NCBI RefSeq assembly: GCF_900099785.1
Contig: NZ_FNDS01000003.1
Coordinates: 186,001 to 250,000 of the forward strand
Reading direction: 5' to 3'
Length of the DNA: 64,000 bases
Origin: Pseudomonas panipatensis
Lineage (GTDB): Bacteria > Pseudomonadota > Gammaproteobacteria > Pseudomonadales > Pseudomonadaceae
The position numbers were made by a program, and so were the translations under genes. A model generated the notes under the pieces. It ran no database searches. It was not told where the DNA came from and was given only the letters and a program-made list of their open reading frames with translations. Of the stretch, positions 46,881 to 55,947 are shown piece by piece (position 1 is the stretch's first letter; each line of letters starts with the position of its first letter).

Positions 46881-47753
46881 TCAGTGGTTGACCTGTTCGA
46901 TCAGCGTCAGGCAGCGCTGGACGATGGCGCTGACGTCGCCGGCGCGGCGGCTGAGGATGATCGGCGATACCGCTTCGGGCTCCAGCAGGCGCACGTAGCC
47001 GATGTCCGGGCGGTGCTGCTGTTGCACCGAGGCCGGTACCAGCGCCACACCGAGGCCGGCGGCGACCAGGCCGATGGCGGTCTGCAGCTCGTTGGCCCAC
47101 TGCCCGACGCGGATGCTCAGGCCGTGGTTGGCGAACAGCGCCAGGACGTGGTCGGCGTAGCTCGGGCGCGGATTCGCCGGGTAGAGCACGAAGGGTTCGG
47201 CGGACAGGCGTTCGAGGCTGGCCGGCTGGCCGAGCAGCGGATGCCCGGCCGGCAGCACCGCCACCAGCGGGTCTTCGCGCAGCACCTGCTGGTGGATCGC
47301 CGGATCGTCGAAGCGGATACGGCCGAAGCCGATGTCGATGCGCCCGCTTTTCAGCGCCTCGATCTGCTGCAGGGTGGTCATCTCCTGCAGGCCCAGCTCC
47401 AGCTCGCTGTCGGCGCGCAGTTCGCGGATCAGCTCCGGCAGCACCGCGTAGAGGGTCGACGGGGCGAAGCCGATGCCCAGCCACTGGCGCTGGCCGTGGC
47501 CGATGCGTCGGGTGTTGTCGCAAAGGTTCTGCAGTTGTTTGAGCAGGGTGCCGCTCTGCTCGTAGAAGAAACGCCCGGCCTCGGTCAGGCGCAGCGGTCG
47601 GCCACGCTCCAGCAGCTCGACGCCGAGCAGCTCTTCGAGCTGCTGGATCTGCCGGCTCAGCGGTGGCTGGGCAATGTGCAGGCGTTCGGCGGCGCGGGTG
47701 AAGTTGAGGGTTTCCGCGACCGCCTGGAAGTAACGCAGGTGCCTGAGTTCCAT
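46881..47753 (-). CDS. catR: LysR-type activator of the catechol genes, CatR
   Basis: A 290-residue LysR-family regulator with the standard N-terminal helix-turn-helix MELRHLRYFQAVAETLNFTRAAERL and LHIAQPPLSRQIQQLEELLG, then a ligand domain. It is divergent from catB, and its sequence is CatR-like; CatR binds cis,cis-muconate and activates catBCA. A LysR-type box lies exactly upstream of its start (47755-47769). Start ATG (47751-47753). Confidence 0.93.
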   Translation of the reverse strand: MELRHLRYFQAVAETLNFTRAAERLHIAQPPLSRQIQQLEELLGVELLERGRPLRLTEAGRFFYEQSGTLLKQLQNLCDNTRRIGHGQRQWLGIGFAPSTLYAVLPELIRELRADSELELGLQEMTTLQQIEALKSGRIDIGFGRIRFDDPAIHQQVLREDPLVAVLPAGHPLLGQPASLERLSAEPFVLYPANPRPSYADHVLALFANHGLSIRVGQWANELQTAIGLVAAGLGVALVPASVQQQHRPDIGYVRLLEPEAVSPIILSRRAGDVSAIVQRCLTLIEQVNH

Positions 47754-47754
47754 G

Positions 47755-47769
47755 ATACCTCCAGGGTAT
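47755..47769. promoter_or_regulatory. CatR recognition box (LysR type, ATAC-N7-GTAT)
   Basis: ATACC-TCCAG-GGTAT, a perfect dyad with the T-N11-A spacing of LysR-type regulators, immediately upstream of the catR start codon and about 130 bases before catB. It is the likely CatR repression-binding site for both genes. Confidence 0.8.
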
Positions 47770-47896
47770 GGAAGAAGATGGAAGTGATATTGGACTCGCA
47801 GACGTTGCGAAGGCAATCCTTGGGCAACCCATAAAAGACTCGGTGGGTATGGCAAATGGCCGCTCCGCCGATACCCAGCAAGACGGAATCCGTAGC

Positions 47897-49018
47897 ATGA
47901 CAAACGCCCTGATCGAACGCCTGGAATCCATCATCGTCGACCTGCCGACGATCCGCCCGCACAAGCTGGCGATGCACACCATGCAGAAGCAGACCCTGGT
48001 GATTCTGCGCGTGCGCTGCAGCGACGGCATCGAGGGCATCGGCGAGGCCACCACCATCGGCGGCCTGGCCTACGGCAACGAAAGCCCGGAAAGCATCAAG
48101 GCCAACCTCGACGCGCATTTCGCGCCGCTGCTGATCGGCCAGGACGCCAGCAACATCAACGCCGCCATGCAGCGCCTGGACAAGGCCATCAAGGGCAACA
48201 CCTTCGCCCGTTCGGCAGTGGAAACCGCGCTGCTCGACGCCCAGGGCAAGCGTCTCGGCCTGGCCGTCAGCGAACTGCTCGGCGGCCGCGTGCGCGACAG
48301 CCTGGAAGTGGCCTGGACCCTGGCCAGCGGCGACACCGCCCGCGATATCGAGGAAGCCGAGCGCATGCTCGACCTGCGGCGCCACCGCATCTTCAAGCTG
48401 AAGATCGGCGCCAATCCGCTGGAGCAGGACCTCAAGCACGTGGTGGCGATCAAGCGCGCCCTGGGCGACCGCGCCAGCGTGCGCGTCGACGTCAACCAGT
48501 ACTGGGACGAGTCCCAGGCCATCCGCGGCTGCCAGGTGCTTGGCGAGAACGGCATCGACCTGATCGAGCAACCGATTTCGCGCATCAACCGCTCCGGCCA
48601 GGTGCGCCTGAACCAGCGCAGCCCGGCGCCGATCATGGCCGACGAATCCATCGAGAGCGTCGAGGATGCCTTCAGCCTGGCCGCCGACGGCGCCGCCAGC
48701 ATCTTCGCCCTGAAGATCGCCAAGAACGGTGGCCCGCGCGCCGTGCTGCGCACCGCGCAGATCGCCGAGGCGGCGGGTATCGCCCTGTACGGCGGGACCA
48801 TGCTCGAAGGCGCCGTCGGCACCCTGGCCTCGGCCCATGCCTTCGTCACCCTGAACAAACTGACCTGGCACACCGAGCTGTTCGGCCCGTTGCTGCTGAC
48901 CGAGGAAATCGTCGCCGAGGCGCCGGTCTACCGCGATTTCCAACTGCTGGTGCCGAACGCCCCGGGCCTCGGCCTGAGCCTGGACGAGGAGCGCCTGAAG
49001 CGCTTCCGCCGCCCCTGA
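47897..49018 (+). CDS. catB: Muconate cycloisomerase
   Basis: A 373-residue enzyme of the enolase superfamily that turns cis,cis-muconate into muconolactone. Features are the barrel catalytic lysine strand RIFKLKIGANPLEQD, metal ligands in VRVDVNQYWD, IEQPI and MADESIESV, and the later FALKIAKNGG lysine strand. Start ATG at 47897 (MTNALIERLESIIVDLPTIRPHK) is typical. First gene of catBCA, divergent from catR. Confidence 0.96.
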   Translation: MTNALIERLESIIVDLPTIRPHKLAMHTMQKQTLVILRVRCSDGIEGIGEATTIGGLAYGNESPESIKANLDAHFAPLLIGQDASNINAAMQRLDKAIKGNTFARSAVETALLDAQGKRLGLAVSELLGGRVRDSLEVAWTLASGDTARDIEEAERMLDLRRHRIFKLKIGANPLEQDLKHVVAIKRALGDRASVRVDVNQYWDESQAIRGCQVLGENGIDLIEQPISRINRSGQVRLNQRSPAPIMADESIESVEDAFSLAADGAASIFALKIAKNGGPRAVLRTAQIAEAAGIALYGGTMLEGAVGTLASAHAFVTLNKLTWHTELFGPLLLTEEIVAEAPVYRDFQLLVPNAPGLGLSLDEERLKRFRRP

Positions 49019-49048
49019 TTGCGATTCGCCGATAGAGGAGAAGACTCC

Positions 49049-49339
49049 ATGCTGTTCCACGTGAAGATGACGGTGAAGCTGCCCGTCGACATGGACCCGG
49101 CCAAGGCCGCCCAGCTCAAGGCCGACGAGAAGGAGCTGGCCCAGCGCCTGCAGCGCGAGGGCAAGTGGCGCCACCTGTGGCGCATCGCCGGCCACTACGC
49201 CAACTACAGCGTGTTCGACCTGCCCAGTGTCGAAGCCCTGCACGACACCCTGATGCAGTTGCCGCTGTTCCCCTACATGGACATCGAGATCGACGGGCTC
49301 TGCCGCCATCCGTCGTCGATCCATACCGATGACCGCTGA
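49049..49339 (+). CDS. catC: Muconolactone delta-isomerase
   Basis: A 96-residue protein, the usual length of CatC, with MLFHVKMTVKLPVDMD at the start and WRIAGHYANYSVFDL in the middle. It forms a large ring-shaped oligomer and isomerises muconolactone to 3-oxoadipate enol-lactone. Start ATG (49049) follows AGAGGAG. Between catB (30 bases) and catA (49 bases). Confidence 0.96.
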   Translation: MLFHVKMTVKLPVDMDPAKAAQLKADEKELAQRLQREGKWRHLWRIAGHYANYSVFDLPSVEALHDTLMQLPLFPYMDIEIDGLCRHPSSIHTDDR

Positions 49340-49388
49340 GTCCCACTGACGCACTATCCCCCGCACAAGAACAAGACGAGGTGAACCC

Positions 49389-50333
49389 ATGAACGTGAAA
49401 ATTTCCCAGACTGCCGACATCCAGAAGTTCTTCCAGGAAGCCAGCGGCTTCGGCAACGACGAGGGCAGCCCGCGCCTGAAGCGCATCATGCTGCGCGTGT
49501 TGCAGGACACCGCGAAGCTCATCGAGGACCTGGACATCACTGACGACGAGTTCTGGACCGCCGTCGATTACCTGAACCGCCTCGGTGGCCGTGGCGAGGC
49601 CGGGCTGCTGATCGCCGGCCTGGGCCTGGAGCACTTCCTCGACCTGCTCAACGATGCCAAGGATGCCGAGATCGGTCGCATCGGCGGCACCCCGCGCACC
49701 ATCGAAGGCCCGCTGTACGTGGCCGGCGCGCCGATCGCCCAGGGCGAGGCGCGGATGGACGATGGCAGCGAAGCCGCCGTCGCCACCCCGATGTTCCTCG
49801 AAGGTCGTGTGCTCGACCTCGATGGCCAGCCGGTGGCCGGCGCCGTGGTCGATGTCTGGCACGCCAACACCAAGGGCAATTATTCCTACTTCGACAAGAG
49901 CCAGTCCGAGTACAACCTGCGCCGGCGCATCGTCACCGATGCCGAAGGCCGCTACCGCGCCCGCAGCATCGTGCCGTCCGGCTATGGCTGCGACCCGCAG
50001 GGCCCGACCCAGGAGTGCCTGAACCAGCTCGGCCGCCACGGCCAGCGTCCGGCGCACATCCACTTCTTCATCTCGGCGCCGGGCTACCGTCACCTGACCA
50101 CGCAGATCAACCTGTCGGGCGACAAGTACCTGTGGGACGACTTCGCCTACGCCACCCGCGATGGCCTGGTCGGCGAGCTGAACTTCGTCGAGAACGCCGC
50201 CGCGGCCGCCAAGCGTGGCGTGGATGGGCGCTTCGCCGAGATCGAGTTCAGCTTCCAGCTGCAGAAGGCCGCCTCCGCCGCCGACGAGCAGCGCAGCCAC
50301 CGTCCGCGCGCGCTGCAAGTACAGGGCGCCTGA
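49389..50333 (+). CDS. catA: Catechol 1,2-dioxygenase (intradiol)
   Basis: A 314-residue intradiol dioxygenase that opens catechol to cis,cis-muconate. The four non-haem Fe(III) ligands are visible as Y165 (KGNYSYF), Y199 (PSGYGCD), H223 and H225 (RPAHIHFF). A helical N-terminal linker domain (residues 1-100) precedes the beta sandwich, as in other CatA enzymes. It is the point where benzoate and anthranilate routes meet. Start ATG at 49389 after GAGGTGAA. Confidence 0.97.
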   Translation: MNVKISQTADIQKFFQEASGFGNDEGSPRLKRIMLRVLQDTAKLIEDLDITDDEFWTAVDYLNRLGGRGEAGLLIAGLGLEHFLDLLNDAKDAEIGRIGGTPRTIEGPLYVAGAPIAQGEARMDDGSEAAVATPMFLEGRVLDLDGQPVAGAVVDVWHANTKGNYSYFDKSQSEYNLRRRIVTDAEGRYRARSIVPSGYGCDPQGPTQECLNQLGRHGQRPAHIHFFISAPGYRHLTTQINLSGDKYLWDDFAYATRDGLVGELNFVENAAAAAKRGVDGRFAEIEFSFQLQKAASAADEQRSHRPRALQVQGA

Positions 50334-50493
50334 CCGTCGGCATGGGTGGCGCCGAGGGCTAGCGCCCGCGCCACCCATCCTGCGTCGTCGCTCCATCCTG
50401 CCGGCCTTTTCGATCACGCTGTGGCGGCCGCTGCCGGCCGCCAGGGCGAAGCCTTGCCGCTGCGCTCCAACAACAAGAAAAAAGTGAGGCGCC

Positions 50494-51693
50494 ATGAAAG
50501 ACCTCATCCGTGATTTCTCGCTGTCCGCGCTGGTGGCGGGCCTGATCGCTACGCTGATTTCCTATGCCGGGCCGCTGGTGATCATCTTCCAGGCGGCGAA
50601 GAGCGCCGGACTGTCGGCGGACGTGGTGTCGTCCTGGGTCTGGGCGGTTTCCATCGGCAGCGGCGTGCTCGGCATTCTGCTCAGCCTGCGCTTCAAGGTA
50701 CCGCTGGTGATCGCCTGGTCGGCGCCCGGCTCGGCGCTGCTGGTGGCCCTGCTGCCGGGCATCAGTCTCAACGAGGCGGTCGGCGCCTACCTGGCAGCGA
50801 GCCTGATCATTCTGCTGGTCGGCGTCTCCGGCGCCTTCGACCGTATCGTCGGCAAGCTGCCGCCGGCGATCTCCGCGGCCATGCTCGCCGGCATCCTGTT
50901 CGCCTTCGGCACCCGCCTGTTCGTTTCCCTGCAAGCCAAGCCGGCGCTGGTCCTGGCGATGTTCCTCGCCTATCTGCTGGGGCGTCGCCTGGCGCCGCGC
51001 TACGCGGTCCTGGCGGTGCTCCTGGTGGGCTGCGCCATGGCCTTGGGCAGCGGCGAGCTGAACGCCTCGGCGCTGGTCATCGGCTTGGCCACGCCGCAGT
51101 GGATCACCCCGGCGTTCAGTTGGCACGCGCTGCTCAATATCGCCCTGCCGCTGGTCATGGTGGCGCTCACCGGGCAGTTCGTCCCCGGTATCGCCGTGCT
51201 GCGCAACGACGGCTACGCGACGCCGGCCGGGCCGATCATCGCCAGCAGCGCGCTGGGCACGCTGTTATTGGCGCCGTTCGGTTGCCACGGCTTGAACCTG
51301 GCGGCGATCACCGCGGCCATCTGCACCGGGCGCGAGTCCCACGAGGACCCGGCGCGGCGCTATGTGGCCGGTGTCGCCGGCGGCGTCGCCTACCTGTTGC
51401 TCGGGCTGTTCGGCGCCACCCTGGTGTCGCTGTTCAGCGCCTTTCCCAAGGAACTGATCGCCGCGCTCGCCGGCCTGGCCCTGTTCGGCGCCATCGGTGG
51501 TGCCCTGGCGGGCGCCATGGGTGTGCCGGAGGACCGCGAGGCGGCGCTGATCACCTTCCTGGTGACGGCCTCGGGGATGTCTTTCCTCGGTCTTTCGGCG
51601 GCGTTCTGGGGGTTGATCTTCGGCCTGGCCGCGCACCTGCTGCTGACCCGGCGCAGCGATCGCCGGCGACGCGCGCTGGCCGCTCGGGCCTGA
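50494..51693 (+). CDS. benE: Benzoate/H+ symporter BenE
   Basis: A 399-residue inner-membrane transporter of the benE family with about eleven hydrophobic helices. It starts MKDLIRDFSLSALVAGLIATL and includes VIAWSAPGSALL, GVSGAFDRIVGKLPPAISAAMLAGIL and APFGCHGLNLAAITAAIC, family signatures. It brings benzoate into the cell. The 160-base gap after catA suggests its own promoter or read-through from catBCA. Confidence 0.93.
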   Translation: MKDLIRDFSLSALVAGLIATLISYAGPLVIIFQAAKSAGLSADVVSSWVWAVSIGSGVLGILLSLRFKVPLVIAWSAPGSALLVALLPGISLNEAVGAYLAASLIILLVGVSGAFDRIVGKLPPAISAAMLAGILFAFGTRLFVSLQAKPALVLAMFLAYLLGRRLAPRYAVLAVLLVGCAMALGSGELNASALVIGLATPQWITPAFSWHALLNIALPLVMVALTGQFVPGIAVLRNDGYATPAGPIIASSALGTLLLAPFGCHGLNLAAITAAICTGRESHEDPARRYVAGVAGGVAYLLLGLFGATLVSLFSAFPKELIAALAGLALFGAIGGALAGAMGVPEDREAALITFLVTASGMSFLGLSAAFWGLIFGLAAHLLLTRRSDRRRRALAARA

Positions 51694-51916
51694 GGCGGAG
51701 GTACCCCGACCACTATCCATTGCAAGCGGGCGCCCGGCCGGGGCGCCGGCCCAGAGAACGGAGCGCCGGAACGGGCAGGGCAGGTGTTGGAAGCGGATAA
51801 GCCGTGTTCCTGACCCCACCGGATGCTGAACAAGACCGCCCTGCCGTGTGTTGTGCCGTGGCCCTCCGGTGGCACGGCAAGGGAAGGTCCGTCCTTATAA
51901 AAACAAGAGTGACGAT

Positions 51917-53179
51917 ATGAAAATGCATGCATGCGTGACGGCCGTCGCGCTGGGCGCCGGCGTTGCCGCGTCCCAGCCCCTGGCCGCGGCCGAAGGGCTG
52001 ATCGAGGGTTCCAGCGCCACCCTTCAGGCGCGCAACTACTACTTCAGCCGCGATTACTCGGACATCGTCGGCCCCAACAAGCAGTCCAAGGCCGAGGAGT
52101 GGGCCCAGGGCTTCATCCTCAACGTCCAGTCCGGCTACACGCCCGGCCCGGTCGGCTTCGGCCTGGATGCCATCGGCACCCTGGGGCTGAAGCTGGACAG
52201 CAGCCCGGACCGGGTCAATACCGGTCTGTTGCCGCTGGGCAGCGACGGCAAGGCGGCGGACAACTACAGCCGCCTGGGCGTGGCCTTGAAGGCGAAGTAC
52301 TCGCGCACCGAGCTGAAGGTCGGCGAGTTGCAGCCGAACCTGCCGGTGCTGGCCTTCAGCGATATCCGCCTGTTGCCGCCGAGCTACCAGGGCGCCTCGC
52401 TGACGTCCAGCGACATCCCCGGCCTGACCCTGCAGGCCGGGCACCTGACCTCCACCCACCTGCGCAACGAGGGCGGCGACGAGAAGATGATCGCCATGCT
52501 CGGCTACCAGCCACAGCGCCAGGCCAGCAGCGACGCCTTCAACTACGCCGGCGGCGACTACGAGTTCAACGCCAAGCGCACCCGCGTCAGCCTCTGGTAC
52601 GGCCAATTGCAGGACATCTATGCGCAGCGCTTCATCGGCCTGAAGCACAGCCAGCCGGTCGGCGGCGACTGGGTGCTGGGCGCCAACCTCGGCTACTACG
52701 ACGCCAACGAGGACGGCAAGCACCTGCTCGGCAACATCGACAACCGCGCCTTCTTCTCGCTGCTCTCGGCCCGCCATGGCGGACACACCTTCTACCTCGG
52801 CTACCAGGGCATGTACGGCGACAGCGCCTTCCCGCGCGTGTTCGCCAACATCTCGCCGCTGGGCAACGAGGTGCCGACCTACGAGTTCGCCTCCACCGAC
52901 GAGCGTTCCTGGCAAGTGCGCTACGACTACGACTTCGCCGCCCTCGGTGTGCCCGGCCTGACCAGTACCGTGCGCTACCTGAGCGGCGACAACGTCGACA
53001 CCGGCAAGGGCTTCGAGGGCCGCGATCACGAGCGCGACATCGACCTCGGCTACACCCTGCAGAGCGGCCCGCTGGCCGGGCTCAACGTGCGCGTGCGCAA
53101 CGCCGTGGCGCGTTCCAACTACCGCACCGATATCGACGAGAACCGGCTGATCCTGGCGTACACCTGGAAGCTGTTCTGA
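51917..53179 (+). CDS. benF: OprD-family outer membrane porin, BenF-like
   Basis: A 420-residue porin: signal peptide [25 protein letters not shown], then [22 protein letters not shown], the OprD N-terminal pattern, and a C-terminal strand ending [10 protein letters not shown] with the aromatic terminal residue needed for outer membrane assembly. BenF-type porins pass benzoate. Position after benE supports the name. The 223-base upstream gap probably holds its own promoter, which I could not pick out. Confidence 0.9.
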   Translation: MKMHACVTAVALGAGVAASQPLAAAEGLIEGSSATLQARNYYFSRDYSDIVGPNKQSKAEEWAQGFILNVQSGYTPGPVGFGLDAIGTLGLKLDSSPDRVNTGLLPLGSDGKAADNYSRLGVALKAKYSRTELKVGELQPNLPVLAFSDIRLLPPSYQGASLTSSDIPGLTLQAGHLTSTHLRNEGGDEKMIAMLGYQPQRQASSDAFNYAGGDYEFNAKRTRVSLWYGQLQDIYAQRFIGLKHSQPVGGDWVLGANLGYYDANEDGKHLLGNIDNRAFFSLLSARHGGHTFYLGYQGMYGDSAFPRVFANISPLGNEVPTYEFASTDERSWQVRYDYDFAALGVPGLTSTVRYLSGDNVDTGKGFEGRDHERDIDLGYTLQSGPLAGLNVRVRNAVARSNYRTDIDENRLILAYTWKLF

Positions 53180-53211
53180 GCCGGCCCACGCCTGGTAACG
53201 AGAGGAACGTC

Positions 53212-53418
53212 ATGAACAGACAAACCGTGCGCGCCAGCGACGTTATCGACGGCAGCCCGCTGTCCGCCCTGCAGGTCCGCGCGTTGCTGCTGTGCTTCCT
53301 GGTGCTGGTGCTCGATGGTTTCGACACCGCCGCCATCGGCTATCGGCTGGCGGCGCCGATACTGCTGATGGGCTGGCGCCGGCGAGGATTCGCGCCGTCG
53401 CTGCCGGTGGGGGACTGA
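53212..53418 (+). pseudogene. Truncated MFS aromatic-acid transporter (benK remnant)
   Basis: A 68-codon frame with a good ribosome binding site (AGAGGAA). It reproduces only the N-terminus and first helix of an AAHS transporter: ALQVRALLLCFLVLVLDGFDTAAIG, very like pcaK in this window (RYQLRIVLLCFLIVFLDGLDTAAMG). After that the sequence departs from the family (YRLAAPILLMGWRRRGFAPS) and stops. The remaining eleven helices are missing. I read it as a benK gene that lost most of its length, either by deletion or rearrangement. Confidence 0.75.
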
Positions 53419-53467
53419 GGCCGCCCGCCCGAGGCGAAGGGGGCGCGGCTGCCGCGCCCCTGCGGGT

Positions 53468-54331
53468 TCAGGCCAGCTCCATCAGCTCCAGGACTGCCTG
53501 ATGCAACGCCATGCCCGGCTCGCCCAACTGCAGTACCACGTCGTAGTGGTTGCGGCCGGGCACCGGGAGGGAGCGCCCGCGCAGGCCACGGGAGTTCCAG
53601 GCGCTGAGGAACGCCTCGGACTGGCGGGCGAATTCCTGGCTTTCCAGGCCACCGTAGCTGACCAGCAGTTCCCCGGCGTGCTCGGGCAAGTGGAAGAGTG
53701 GGCTGTTGCGTCGCGCGGCCGCTTCGTCGAGGTTCATCCAGGTATTGATGTGGGTGGGCAGCAGGGGCAGCAGGTCGTACAGGCCGCTGACCGGCAGAGC
53801 CCCGCGCACGACGTCCGTGGGCAGCTGGTAGGCGGCGTGCCAGCCTGCCGCCAGGAGCATCCCGCACAGGTGTCCGCCCGCCGAACTGCCGCTGACGTAG
53901 AGCCGCTGTGGATCGCCGCCATGGGCCGCGGCGTTGCGGTACAGCCAGGCCAGCGCCCGGCGGGTCTGGTCGACGATGTGATCGAGACTGACGGCGGGCG
54001 CCAGGTCGTAGTCGAGCACGGCGACGGCGGCGCCGGCGGCGGTCAGGGCCGGGGCCATGAAGGCCGAGTCGGCCTTGGACAGGGCGCGCCAGTAGCCGCC
54101 ATGGATGAACAGCAGTACCGGTGCGTCGGGCCGCGCGGCGGGGAAGAAGTCGAGGCGTTCATGCTCGCCTGGGCCGTAGGGCAGGTCCTTGTAGCAGGTT
54201 AGCCGGGCGTGGGCCTGATCGCTGAGGGCGCGGTACAGGCGCGGGTACTGTTCGTAGTCCTGCACGCTGGCGCGGGCGTTGTACTGGCTATCGTAGTAGG
54301 CCGCCAGTTCGGTCTGGTCGTTGGAGGTCAT
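53468..54331 (-). CDS. Alpha/beta-hydrolase resembling kynurenine formamidase
   Basis: A 287-residue hydrolase of the HSL-like group. The oxyanion motif is HGGYW (77-81), exactly the pattern of animal and yeast type arylformamidases; the nucleophile is S150 in GSSAGG and the likely histidine is H262 in GRNHYDVV. Such enzymes remove formate from N-formylkynurenine. It sits downstream of antC on the same strand, so it may supply anthranilate by deformylating or hydrolysing an anthranilate derivative. It is unlike the usual bacterial metal-dependent KynB. An 81-base gap with a hairpin separates it from antC. Confidence 0.8.
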   Translation of the reverse strand: MTSNDQTELAAYYDSQYNARASVQDYEQYPRLYRALSDQAHARLTCYKDLPYGPGEHERLDFFPAARPDAPVLLFIHGGYWRALSKADSAFMAPALTAAGAAVAVLDYDLAPAVSLDHIVDQTRRALAWLYRNAAAHGGDPQRLYVSGSSAGGHLCGMLLAAGWHAAYQLPTDVVRGALPVSGLYDLLPLLPTHINTWMNLDEAAARRNSPLFHLPEHAGELLVSYGGLESQEFARQSEAFLSAWNSRGLRGRSLPVPGRNHYDVVLQLGEPGMALHQAVLELMELA

Positions 54332-54378
54332 GGGATGTCCTTGCGGGGAAAGAACGGCGCTTGGGGGGAAGGGGGGCG

Positions 54379-54405
54379 CCGGGAAGCGGATGCAACGCTT
54401 CCCGG
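54379..54405 (-). terminator. Hairpin between antC and the formamidase-like gene
   Basis: A 10-bp perfect stem, CCGGGAAGCG / CGCTTCCCGG, with a 7-base loop, just after the antC stop codon and without a T run. It may partly terminate the ant operon or protect its mRNA. Confidence 0.55.
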
Positions 54406-54412
54406 GCGGGGC

Positions 54413-55438
54413 TCAACTGTTGCTCTGGGTGAACTTCTCGACGTAGAGGTGGCCGTGGTCGAGTTGCTGCTCCTCTAGCCAACTCTTTACCGACTCCACC
54501 ATCGGCGGCGGGCCGCACAGGTACAGGTCGAAGGGCGCATCGCGCAGCTCCGCCAGCGCGAAGTGCTCGGTGACGTAGCCGCGCTTGCCGCTCCAGTGCT
54601 CGTCCGCTTCGCTGAGCACCGGGGTGAAACGGAAGCCCGGCAGGCGCTCGGCGTAGCCGGCGATCCGTTCCAGCTCGCAGAGGTCGGCGGCCTGGCGCAC
54701 GCCGTAGTAGATGTGCACCGGCTGGCCGGCGGCGCCGCCGTCGGCCAGTTCGTCGAGCATGCCGAGCAGCGCCGAGAGACCGGTGCCGCCGGCCACCAGC
54801 AGCAGCGGGCGGGTGATATGGCGCAGGTAGAAGGTACCCAGCGGCGCCTCGAAGTGGATCTCGTCGCCCACCTGGCAGCGCTCGCGGATGTAGTTGCTCA
54901 TGGCGCCGTCGGGAAGCAGGCGGATGAGGAACTGCAGGTGGTTCTGCGGGTTGGGCCGGTTGGCGAAGGAGTAGGCGCGCACGGCCTCGCTGCCGGGCAC
55001 CCGCAGGCGTGCGTACTGGCCGGGGAGAAAGTCCAGGCCCTGGCCGTTGCCGCTGGCGTCGAGGTGGAGAATGGCGGTGCTCGCCGACACCAGTTCGACA
55101 TGGCTGACCCGGCCGCGCAGCGCCAGCGGTTCGGCCGCCCCGCAGAGGCTGGAATCGAAGTCGAAGTAGAACGAGGCGTCGGACTGCACGCGGGTCTGGC
55201 AGGTGAGCATCTTGCGTTGCGCCAGGTCCTGCGCCGAGAGGGTTTCCTCGTCGGCGTAGTCCATCTGGTAGCGGCCGGATTCGCAGCGGCCCATGCAGGT
55301 GCCGCAGACACCCTCGCGGCAGTCCAGGGGAATCTTGATGCCGTTGCGCAGCGCCGCGTCGAGGAGGATTTCGTTGCCTTGCACCGGGAAGAACAGCGTC
55401 TTGCCGTCGGCGAAACTGAAAGCGACCTTGTGGTTCAT
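54413..55438 (-). CDS. antC: Anthranilate 1,2-dioxygenase reductase
   Basis: A 341-residue reductase, with 2Fe-2S ferredoxin domain first (CREGVCGTCMGRC, about residues 41-53, with LTCQTR as the fourth cysteine), then FAD (RAYSFANRP) and NAD (VAGGTGLSALLGMLDE) domains. It resembles BenC in plan but differs in sequence throughout. It transfers electrons from NADH to AntAB. Start ATG (55436-55438), 17 bases after antB. Confidence 0.94.
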   Translation of the reverse strand: MNHKVAFSFADGKTLFFPVQGNEILLDAALRNGIKIPLDCREGVCGTCMGRCESGRYQMDYADEETLSAQDLAQRKMLTCQTRVQSDASFYFDFDSSLCGAAEPLALRGRVSHVELVSASTAILHLDASGNGQGLDFLPGQYARLRVPGSEAVRAYSFANRPNPQNHLQFLIRLLPDGAMSNYIRERCQVGDEIHFEAPLGTFYLRHITRPLLLVAGGTGLSALLGMLDELADGGAAGQPVHIYYGVRQAADLCELERIAGYAERLPGFRFTPVLSEADEHWSGKRGYVTEHFALAELRDAPFDLYLCGPPPMVESVKSWLEEQQLDHGHLYVEKFTQSNS

Positions 55439-55455
55439 GGTGGGCATCCCCGCGC

Positions 55456-55947
55456 TCACAGGTGGTAGAAATCGAGCACCGAGTCGATGCAGTCGTTGAG
55501 CAGCAGCACGTGCTTGCGGCGGATCAGCCAGGTGTCGCCGGCCGGACGCAGGTGATAGGTGACGTGGCCGAAGAACTGCCCGGCGTTGCCCAGGCGGTAG
55601 AACAGCGTGTGCCAGTTGGCGCGCACTTCCAGCTCGCCGTCGGCGCGCTCGGCGATGCGCACGTTGTCGATCTGGTGCAGGGTGCGCGGCATCGGGATGG
55701 TCGAGGCGGCCTTGCCGGTGCGGATGCGGAACACGCGGTCTTCCAGGCCGCCGCGGTTGGCGTAGTAGATCAGCGACATGCCGCGCTTGGGGTCGGTGGT
55801 GTAGACGTGCTCGGAGTCCCACTGCGGGACGTGGAATTCGCTGTCCTCGGCGAACATCTGCAGATAGGCGTCCCAGTCCTGGGCGTCGCAGCGTTCGGCA
55901 TTGCGGTAGAGGAACTGCTCGACGCGGTATTGCAGTTGCGCGTTCAT
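55456..55947 (-). CDS. antB: Anthranilate 1,2-dioxygenase small subunit
   Basis: A 163-residue beta subunit with DWDAYLQMFAEDSEFHVPQWDSEH and [23 protein letters not shown], the latter nearly identical to BenB, and a C-terminal DCIDSVLDFYHL. Its start codon overlaps the antA stop by four bases. It partners AntA. Confidence 0.94.
   Translation of the reverse strand: MNAQLQYRVEQFLYRNAERCDAQDWDAYLQMFAEDSEFHVPQWDSEHVYTTDPKRGMSLIYYANRGGLEDRVFRIRTGKAASTIPMPRTLHQIDNVRIAERADGELEVRANWHTLFYRLGNAGQFFGHVTYHLRPAGDTWLIRRKHVLLLNDCIDSVLDFYHL

Noticed and set aside
46881-47753. benR-independent LysR regulator such as ClcR/BenM instead of CatR
   Set aside because: Divergent placement next to catB and the box at its start favour CatR; a BenM role is typical of Acinetobacter, and benR is present here.
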